This document shows, in pieces, positions 54,477 to 64,000 of a stretch of DNA of 64,000 bases. This DNA is from Pigmentiphaga aceris (lineage in GTDB: Bacteria; Pseudomonadota; Gammaproteobacteria; Burkholderiales; Burkholderiaceae_B). The stretch covers positions 806,001-870,000 of the forward strand of contig NZ_CP043046.1 of the NCBI RefSeq assembly GCF_008119665.1, written 5' to 3'. The first letter of the stretch is position 1, and the number at the start of each line of letters is the position of its first letter. A program made the translations under genes and the position numbers. The notes under the pieces were generated by a model, which worked only from the letters and a program-made list of their open reading frames with translations, was not told the origin of the DNA and searched no databases.

Positions 54477-56243
54477 TCAGATCCGAGTCAGGCTGCAGCT
54501 GACCGGCTCATCCACCGCCAACCGAACACGGAAGTGACGCAGTTCATCACGGCGAAACGCGTAAACATCCACCTGGTCGCCCGCCTGGTGCCGGCTCAGA
54601 TGCGCATCCAGACCGCCGCTGCCACTGACCCGCAAGCCATCGATCGCAACCAGTACGTCATGCGCCGACAAGCCTGCGCGATGCGCCGGGCCACCTTCGT
54701 ACACCGTGGCAAGCCGCCAATCCTCACCCTGACGCGCCGCGCGAACGCCCAGCGAGGGCACTTCCGACGCTGCTTTCAGCGTCATCACAATGCCGTGCTG
54801 CGGCAGCATATCGGCCAGCGGTACATCTTCAGTGCCATCGACGTGGCGACGCACGAAGTCCGCCACGTCCACCCCGGTCGCCTCCAGGATCAAGGCCGGC
54901 ATGCCTTCCTCGGGTATCCCATGCGGCTTGCCGGTATAGAACTCGCGGCCAAACCGCTGCCACAACAAACGCATCACATCGTCCAGCGACTTTGCACCCG
55001 AAGTCTTCTCGCGGATCAACAAGTCCAGGCCCAGCGCCACCAACGCACCCTTGGTGTAGTAGCTGACAATCGCGTTCGGTGAATTCTCGTCCTGCCGGTA
55101 ATAGCGCGTCCATGCATCGAAAGAACTCTCCGCCACCGACTGCTTGTGACGCCCGCCCGCGCGCAACACACTGCCAATCGTGCGCGCCAGGCCTTTCAGA
55201 TAGTCCGCATCTGTGATCACGCCCGCACGTAGCACCATCAGATCGTCGTAGTAAGACGTAAAGCCCTCGAACACCCACAGCAGACGACTCGTGTTTTCGC
55301 GGTTCAGGTCATAGGGGGCAAAAGCCGCCGGCTTGATGCGTTTGACGTGCCAGGTATGGAAATACTCGTGGCTCACCAGCCCCAGGAGATTCCGATACCC
55401 CTCGCTCTGCGCAGGCTGACCAATTACCGGCAGGTCAGCGCGTGAGGTCATCAAGGCGGTGGACGCCCGATGTTCCAGTCCGCCATAACCATCACCGGTC
55501 ACCATGGTCATGAACACATAGCGGTCCGATGAATCCAGGAAAGGAGCCCGCAGCGTCTCCGGTTCGAAAAGCGCAATCTGTGCCTCGCAGATGCGTTTCG
55601 CATCCTCGGCAATCCGCGCCAGGTCCAACCCGGGTGCCACGCCGGTGAACACCAGCTCATGCAAGGTGCCGTGCGCATGGAAGCTGGCCACCTGGGGGGT
55701 GCCCATCTCGATGGGATGATCGATCAGCGCATCGTAGTCCGGTGCTTCATAGCGACCGAAACGATGCTCTTTCGCGCCGCCCACTTTTGCGCGCGGCAAG
55801 CTGGTGTAGACACGCCAGTCTTTCGACCCGGCATGTGTCGGCGCGATCAGTTCCAGCAGACATGGTGTTGCTTCATGCCCGTGCGCGCGCAGGAAAACAC
55901 TGGTGCCATTGAAGAAGCCATGTGTCTGGTCCAGGTGCGCCGCCCGCACCGACAGATCCCAGGCATACACCACGTAGCGGATTTCAAGCGGACCGGCGCA
56001 GGGTGCTGCCTGCCAGGTGTCCTTGTCCAGCTTATGCAGGGCAACCGAGATGCCGCCCGCACTGGCTTCGATCGTCTCGATCTGACGGGCAAAATCGCGA
56101 ATCATGTAGCTGCCCGGAATCCACGCGGGCAAGGACAGACGTTGTCCTTCAGCGGTCGGATTCGGGATCGTCAACGAGACGGTGCAGCGGTGGCCGGCCG
56201 GATCGGTCAGGGCCAGGCGATAGGAAATTGGTTTGATAGGCAT
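54477..56243 (-). CDS. M61 family aminopeptidase with PDZ domain
   Basis: A 588-residue peptidase (glycyl aminopeptidase-like). The N-terminal beta domain holds LPAWIPGSYMIRDFARQIET. The gluzincin centre has HEYFH at residues 292-296 (LLGLVSHEYFHTWHVKRIKP), and the third ligand Glu is in LLWVFEGFTSYYDDLM. A C-terminal PDZ domain (about 480-565) contains GGPAHRAGLSAHDVLVAIDG. ATG 56243 is preferred over upstream in-frame codons because the family begins close to it. No signal peptide is seen, so it is probably cytoplasmic. Confidence 0.9.
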   Translation of the reverse strand: MPIKPISYRLALTDPAGHRCTVSLTIPNPTAEGQRLSLPAWIPGSYMIRDFARQIETIEASAGGISVALHKLDKDTWQAAPCAGPLEIRYVVYAWDLSVRAAHLDQTHGFFNGTSVFLRAHGHEATPCLLELIAPTHAGSKDWRVYTSLPRAKVGGAKEHRFGRYEAPDYDALIDHPIEMGTPQVASFHAHGTLHELVFTGVAPGLDLARIAEDAKRICEAQIALFEPETLRAPFLDSSDRYVFMTMVTGDGYGGLEHRASTALMTSRADLPVIGQPAQSEGYRNLLGLVSHEYFHTWHVKRIKPAAFAPYDLNRENTSRLLWVFEGFTSYYDDLMVLRAGVITDADYLKGLARTIGSVLRAGGRHKQSVAESSFDAWTRYYRQDENSPNAIVSYYTKGALVALGLDLLIREKTSGAKSLDDVMRLLWQRFGREFYTGKPHGIPEEGMPALILEATGVDVADFVRRHVDGTEDVPLADMLPQHGIVMTLKAASEVPSLGVRAARQGEDWRLATVYEGGPAHRAGLSAHDVLVAIDGLRVSGSGGLDAHLSRHQAGDQVDVYAFRRDELRHFRVRLAVDEPVSCSLTRI

Positions 56244-56482
56244 AGGCACTATCGTAACCGTCGCGACTTTCACCACCGAGCGGGTGGGCAAGAGCAACAT
56301 GAAAGCGAATGCACGCTGCCAGTGGCCGGGCAAGGAAGATACCGCCCCATCTTTCTGCTGCGCGGGTGCCAGTGCATGGACACCTCTGGTGACGCTGCGG
56401 GTCGCTACGAGTAGGCGAGAAGCAGAGGCCTGGTCTATCGTAGGGAGCTGTGCTTGCCGCCAAGGTGCGGCAGCCGGAATTG

Positions 56483-56502
56483 CCCCTCTATATATAGAGG
56501 GG
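56483..56502. promoter_or_regulatory. Perfect 20-base palindrome, site 1 of a pair
   Basis: CCCCTCTATATATAGAGGGG is a perfect palindrome 110 bases before the enoyl-CoA hydratase start and 240 bases before the M61 start. It shares the 16-base core CCTCTATATATAGAGG with the second site. A dimeric repressor's operator is likely; none is encoded next door. Confidence 0.7.
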
Positions 56503-56510
56503 TCATTCCC

Positions 56511-56528
56511 GCCTCTATATATAGAGGC
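56511..56528. promoter_or_regulatory. Perfect 18-base palindrome, site 2 of a pair
   Basis: GCCTCTATATATAGAGGC, with its centre 27 bases from the centre of site 1 and an eight-base gap between them. The same core is kept exactly while the outer bases change yet keep symmetry, which points to protein binding or hairpin selection rather than simple duplication. Confidence 0.7.
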
Positions 56529-56611
56529 AACTCGTATCGAACCACTCGACCGCCTGGCAACGCGCCACAAGCAGCGTCCGCCAGAACCAAGCCCCCAGAT
56601 TCGGAGAATCC

Positions 56612-57388
56612 ATGAGCGAAGCCCTCGTCCTGATTGAAACCCGCGGCCGTGTCGGCCTGCTGACCCTCAATCGCCCCAAGGCGCTCAACGCGCTGAACGA
56701 CGCACTGATGGACGAACTCGGCGCAGCCTTGCTGGCCTTCGACGCCAATGCCGATATCGGCGCAATCGTTATCACCGGATCGGAAAAGGCCTTCGCAGCA
56801 GGTGCCGACATCTCGGCCATGAAGGACTGGTCCTACATGGAAGTCCACACCACCGACTTCATCAGCCGCAACTGGGAAACTCTGAAGCGCATCCGCAAAC
56901 CGGTGATCGCCGCCGTATCGGGTTACGCACTGGGCGGCGGATGTGAACTGGCCATGATGTGCGACCTGGTCATCGCCGCCGACAATGCCAAGTTCGGTCA
57001 GCCTGAAATCAAGCTCGGTGTCATCCCCGGTGCTGGCGGTACACAGCGTCTGACCCGCGCAGTGGGCAAGGCCAAGTCCATGGACCTGGTGCTGACTGGC
57101 CGAATGATGAATGCCGATGAAGCAGAGCGCGCTGGCCTGCTGTCGCGCGTGGTGCCTGCCGAACGCCTGATGGAAGAAGCGCTGGATGCCGCCACGATCA
57201 TCGCGTCGATGTCGCTGCCGTCGGTATTGGTGGCGAAAGAGGCGGTGAACCGTTCGTTCGAGTCTTCGTTGAATGAAGGCCTGCTGTTTGAACGCCGTGT
57301 CTTCCACGCGCTGTTCGCAACGGAAGACCAGAAGGAAGGCATGAACGCCTTCGCCGAGAAGCGGAAGCCGAATTTCCAACACCGTTGA
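56612..57388 (+). CDS. Enoyl-CoA hydratase
   Basis: A 258-residue crotonase-family enzyme adding water to 2-enoyl-CoA in fatty acid or aromatic acid breakdown. The oxyanion-hole segments are [12 protein letters not shown] and [20 protein letters not shown]. Both catalytic glutamates are present: Glu112 (GGCELA) and Glu132 ([16 protein letters not shown]). The family crotonase loop continues [20 protein letters not shown]. It stands alone between the palindrome pair and the rRNA operon. Confidence 0.94.
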   Translation: MSEALVLIETRGRVGLLTLNRPKALNALNDALMDELGAALLAFDANADIGAIVITGSEKAFAAGADISAMKDWSYMEVHTTDFISRNWETLKRIRKPVIAAVSGYALGGGCELAMMCDLVIAADNAKFGQPEIKLGVIPGAGGTQRLTRAVGKAKSMDLVLTGRMMNADEAERAGLLSRVVPAERLMEEALDAATIIASMSLPSVLVAKEAVNRSFESSLNEGLLFERRVFHALFATEDQKEGMNAFAEKRKPNFQHR

Positions 57389-57393
57389 AGATT

Positions 57394-57423
57394 AATCGGC
57401 GTGACTTGCGCACGCCGATTTTT
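57394..57423 (+). terminator. Terminator of hydratase gene, overlapping rRNA promoter 1
   Basis: AATCGGCGTG (57394-57403) pairs with CACGCCGATT (57411-57420), then TTT. The right side of the loop and stem contains the -35-like TTGCGC of the first rRNA promoter, so the two elements share DNA. Confidence 0.85.
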
Positions 57424-57435
57424 CCGTGCTATATT
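57406..57435 (+). promoter_or_regulatory. rRNA promoter-like unit 1
   Basis: TTGCGC, 18-base spacer, TATATT, embedded in CGTGCTATATTC. First of four similar units upstream of the rRNA operon. Confidence 0.55.
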
Positions 57436-57573
57436 CATTGGCTCGACGAAGCAAACGCGACGTCGGGCAGAAACAGCGAGTCAGTGTGGTGGCGAAAGCC
57501 GCAATTCTGATGAGCAAGCAGCGTGAAGTTTTTTTAGTTCGAAAGTTTGAGCAAAGAAAATTTCACGTAGGCG

Positions 57574-57602
57574 AAACAAGCCTGGATTTATCGTGCTATA
57601 GT
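57574..57602 (+). promoter_or_regulatory. rRNA promoter-like unit 2
   Basis: The -10 TATAGT sits in CGTGCTATAGTTTCTGGCTC, closely matching units 1 and 3, but no good -35 is visible (AAACAA at 17 bases). An A/T-rich stretch lies upstream, like an UP element. Confidence 0.5.
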
Positions 57603-57730
57603 TTCTGGCTCGGCGCTGCAAAAGCGGCGGTGAGCAAACAGCGAAGCGGTTCAGAATAAAAATTCTGAATTGGCCAAGCGACACCCGATCTGCTGGAGGT
57701 TCAGTGGATCAGCTGAAAAGACATTTCAGC

Positions 57731-57758
57731 TTGCGGTGTGAAGTTTTCGTGTTATAGT
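57731..57758 (+). promoter_or_regulatory. rRNA promoter-like unit 3
   Basis: TTGCGG, 16-base spacer, TATAGT, in CGTGTTATAGTTTTGGGCTT. Well matched to a housekeeping sigma promoter. Confidence 0.65.
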
Positions 57759-57866
57759 TTTGGGCTTGGCGGTGCAAAAACAAGTCGGCGGTTAGCGAGC
57801 AAGGTTGGCGAAAGTTGATCTAGTTGGCGAAACAAGTTGATGAGTTAGAAACTTTGCAACGACGAG

Positions 57867-57896
57867 TTGAAAGCGGTAACGAAAACAGTGTAGAAT
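57867..57896 (+). promoter_or_regulatory. rRNA promoter unit 4 (nearest to 16S)
   Basis: TTGAAA, 18-base spacer, TAGAAT, then a GC-containing discriminator GCACGACTCGC. It is the closest promoter to the boxA and 16S gene. Confidence 0.65.
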
Positions 57897-58012
57897 GCAC
57901 GACTCGCTGATCGCGACGCAGTAAATAGCGAAGCGGTTAGCAAGTAAGTAAGAATTAGCAAGAAACGGCAGCGATGCCGGGTGCGATCGAGTCGATGGCT
58001 TGATTGGCCGAA

Positions 58013-58025
58013 CGCTCTTTAACAA
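58013..58025 (+). promoter_or_regulatory. boxA antitermination site
   Basis: CGCTCTTTAACAA is one base from the boxA consensus TGCTCTTTAACA, and lies in the rRNA leader. It recruits NusB/NusE to prevent early termination in known rRNA operons. Confidence 0.85.
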
Positions 58026-58030
58026 CTAAA

Positions 58031-58064
58031 CAGCCGATAAGTGTGGGCGCTTGAATGATGGCGC
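58031..58064 (+). other. 5' arm of 16S processing stalk
   Basis: CAGCCGATAAGTGTGGGCGC here is complementary to the segment at 59804-59838 after the 16S gene (GCGTCCACGCTTATCGGCTG), with few mismatches. The pair forms the long stem cut by RNase III in precursor 16S. Confidence 0.8.
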
Positions 58065-58262
58065 TGCCGGCAGATCGATCTTCGGATTGGTTTGCTGGCT
58101 AGCGAACAGAAATTAAGTGCTCACTTGAGAAATAAAGAGTAAGACCAGAGACGCAAGTCTCGATCCCAATCTTCATTTCCTTTGAGCAAGCGACCTACTG
58201 GGAAGCTGTCGTAATCTTCGGATTGCTGCAGTCCCCTTAAGTAGGAAAAAAACTAGAGATTA

Positions 58263-59793
<1,531 letters not shown>

Positions 59794-59862
59794 AGAGCGA
59801 AATGCGCCTGAAGCAAGCGTCCACGCTTATCGGCTGTTGCAGTAAATCAAGTTGAAGTCTGA

Positions 59863-59939
59863 GGGTCTGTAGCTCAGTTGGTTAGAGCACCGTCTTGATA
59901 AGGCGGGGGTCGTTGGTTCGAATCCAACCAGACCCACCA
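59863..59939 (+). tRNA. tRNA-Ile (GAT anticodon)
   Basis: 77 bases with encoded CCA. Acceptor arm GGGTCTG pairs with CAGACCC. Anticodon loop CTTGATAAG has anticodon GAT, the T loop is GGTTCGAATCC. Standard spacer tRNA between 16S and 23S. Confidence 0.98.
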
Positions 59940-59993
59940 GTTCTTTAGACGAAATTTGATTGAAATACTGCGCGGCAATTACGCAAGACCCTG

Positions 59994-60069
59994 GGGGGTT
60001 TAGCTCAGCTGGGAGAGCACCTGCTTTGCAAGCAGGGGGTCGTCGGTTCGATCCCGTCAACCTCCACCA
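59994..60069 (+). tRNA. tRNA-Ala (TGC anticodon)
   Basis: 76 bases with encoded CCA. Acceptor GGGGGTT pairs with AACCTCC (one G-T). Anticodon loop CTTTGCAAG gives TGC. Second spacer tRNA, in the usual Ile-Ala order. Confidence 0.98.
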
Positions 60070-60459
60070 GTCTTACTGATCTTCACGATCGCAGCATCAT
60101 CGGATGTGTGATCGAAGTCTTGTGTACTTATCTGCATAGAGTTCAGGCTTGAACGATGACGGCAAATTATTTGCTGACTGCGTTGAAGGCTGAATTTTGT
60201 TCAGCGGCTGTTATGTTCTTTAACAATTTGGAAGAAGCACAACAATAAAGTGTGTTTCGTGAATCTCGAACCTCTAGGTTAACTCCTTGAGTGTGACAGA
60301 TCTTGCGAACATAACGGGTTGTGATTGCATATATAAATCCGGCTGCGGTCGCGATGTCTAACCTACATCGTGACCACGCAAGCGGCCGGAGCACAAACGC
60401 TGTAAGACCAAGGTTCTATAACCCCTGGCGCTGGAAGTCAGCCAGCCGCTACGGTTATA
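60070..60459 (+). other. 16S-23S spacer, second half, with boxA
   Basis: 390 bases without genes. TGTTCTTTAACAA at 60214-60226 is a second boxA. The end (CGCTACGGTTATA, about 60447-60459) is complementary to TATAACC...GTAGCG after the 23S gene and forms its RNase III processing stalk. Confidence 0.8.
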
Positions 60460-63343
<2,884 letters not shown>

Positions 63344-63538
63344 TATAACCCTGGCGGTTGTAGCGTTCGTGTCTTTATATGGTCACAACCCGAACACCTG
63401 CAAGACGCTCTGTATATAACGATATACACAGCCTCGAAACACACGTATAATTATGCTTCTCTCCAAATTGGGCAGGTTGCTCATAGTTGTCGGCTAATCG
63501 AAAGATCAAGCCGACACGAACAACCCGCCAACCAGTTA

Positions 63539-63654
63539 TGCCTGACGACCATAGCAAGGTGGAACCACTCCTTCCCATCCCGAACAGGACAGTGAAACGC
63601 CTTTGCGCCGATGATAGTGGACGGACGTCTGTGAAAGTAGGTCATTGTCAGGCT
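63539..63654 (+). rRNA. rrf: 5S ribosomal RNA
   Basis: About 116 bases. TGCCTGACGACC at the start pairs with GTCAGGCT at the end. The conserved CCATCCCGAACAGGACAGTG loop is present (loop B/C). Confidence 0.95.
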
Positions 63655-63663
63655 AGTTATACG

Positions 63664-63698
63664 CAAAACCCCATCTGTGAAAACAGGTGGGGTTTTGT
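63664..63698 (+). terminator. rRNA operon terminator
   Basis: CAAAACCCCATCTGT (63664-63678) pairs with ACAGGTGGGGTTTTG (63683-63697) around a four-base loop. Ten bases after 5S. The stem is strong and T-rich on its 3' side. Confidence 0.92.
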
Positions 63699-64000
63699 CA
63701 TTGGGCGACGGGAAAACAGATTACATGCAGAGCAACGCGGTACAGAAAACCGCGTCTCATCCTCCATCCTCTGCAAATCACGACCGCGCCGAGCCCGAAA
63801 ATAGGCTGACATACCCCGTCGCATTGAATGTCCGTTGAATGTTTCATGCATTAAGCCCCTCATCGGAGGGGTTTTTGTTCGTCTAAATCCTGATGCGCGT
63901 GTTGCAATGCAGCGTTTCTTCACACATTTCACAAGCATTCGGCACCAATTCTGATTGGAAGCTGAAACCTTCCTTTCTTTTCCACGGTCCTATTGGCAAT
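63699..64000 (+). other. Region after rRNA operon, no gene found
   Basis: About 300 bases to the window end, apart from the terminator at 63855-63877. An internal hairpin, CGCGGT-ACAGAAA-ACCGCG at about 63737-63755, is visible. A small RNA ending at the second terminator is possible, but no promoter is clear. Confidence 0.4.
63855..63877 (+). terminator. Second intrinsic terminator
   Basis: CCCCTC (63856-63861) pairs with GAGGGG (63866-63871) around ATCG, followed by TTTTTG. It is a good terminator 190 bases after the rRNA terminator; what it terminates is not seen. Confidence 0.85.

Overview
The window is GC-rich, densely packed chromosomal DNA from a betaproteobacterium, most probably of the family Alcaligenaceae (Bordetella/Achromobacter relatives). 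Two things point there: the 16S rRNA signature sequences, and the gene order apaG-rpe-gph-trpE-trpG-trpD-trpC-ung, which is typical of that group. I cannot fix the genus from sequence alone. There is no prophage, insertion sequence, CRISPR array or resistance island.

Layout. 0-2.3 kb: the 3' part of a TonB-dependent receptor and a PepSY membrane protein (iron uptake). 2.2-7 kb: a molybdopterin S/N-oxide reductase and a FAD amine/amino-acid oxidase with a GntR regulator and a shared operator-like palindrome. 7-12.5 kb: a diguanylate cyclase, an alcohol dehydrogenase-like reductase divergent from a LysR regulator, an EthD protein and small envelope proteins. 12.6-13.3 kb: the manganese exporter mntP preceded by a recognisable yybP-ykoY manganese riboswitch. 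13.5-15.9 kb: a phosphoethanolamine transferase-like sulfatase. 15.9-21.9 kb: a siderophore-uptake locus (TonB receptor, RhtX/FptX-type permease and FAD monooxygenase, divergent from a PchR-like AraC regulator, with a Fur-box-like site between). 21.9-24.4 kb: a TetR regulator, an unknown membrane protein and a short-chain dehydrogenase.

24.6-36 kb is one long co-directional block with several 4-bp overlaps. It holds a LysR regulator, a flavin monooxygenase, a complete peptide-type ABC importer (two permeases, two ATPases, one binding protein), a BAAT-like alpha/beta hydrolase, a CMD/AhpD-domain protein and a YbaK-like deacylase. It reads as an uptake-and-breakdown system for an unidentified organic substrate and is the best candidate for undescribed biology here.

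36.6-42.4 kb: a TetR regulator with a basic histone-like tail, a Tm-1-like (UPF0261) protein, an MscS-type channel, a UbiH-family hydroxylase and a DsbC-type disulfide isomerase. 42.5-51.7 kb: mltA and apaG, then the rpe-gph-trpEGDC-ung block. Before trpE lies a tryptophan-rich leader peptide (trpL), so attenuation control is likely. 52-57.4 kb: a DUF898 membrane protein with an M48 protease, an M61 protease, and an enoyl-CoA hydratase preceded by two perfect palindromes. 57.4-63.7 kb: a complete rRNA operon (four promoter-like repeats, boxA, 16S, tRNA-Ile, tRNA-Ala, 23S, 5S, terminator).
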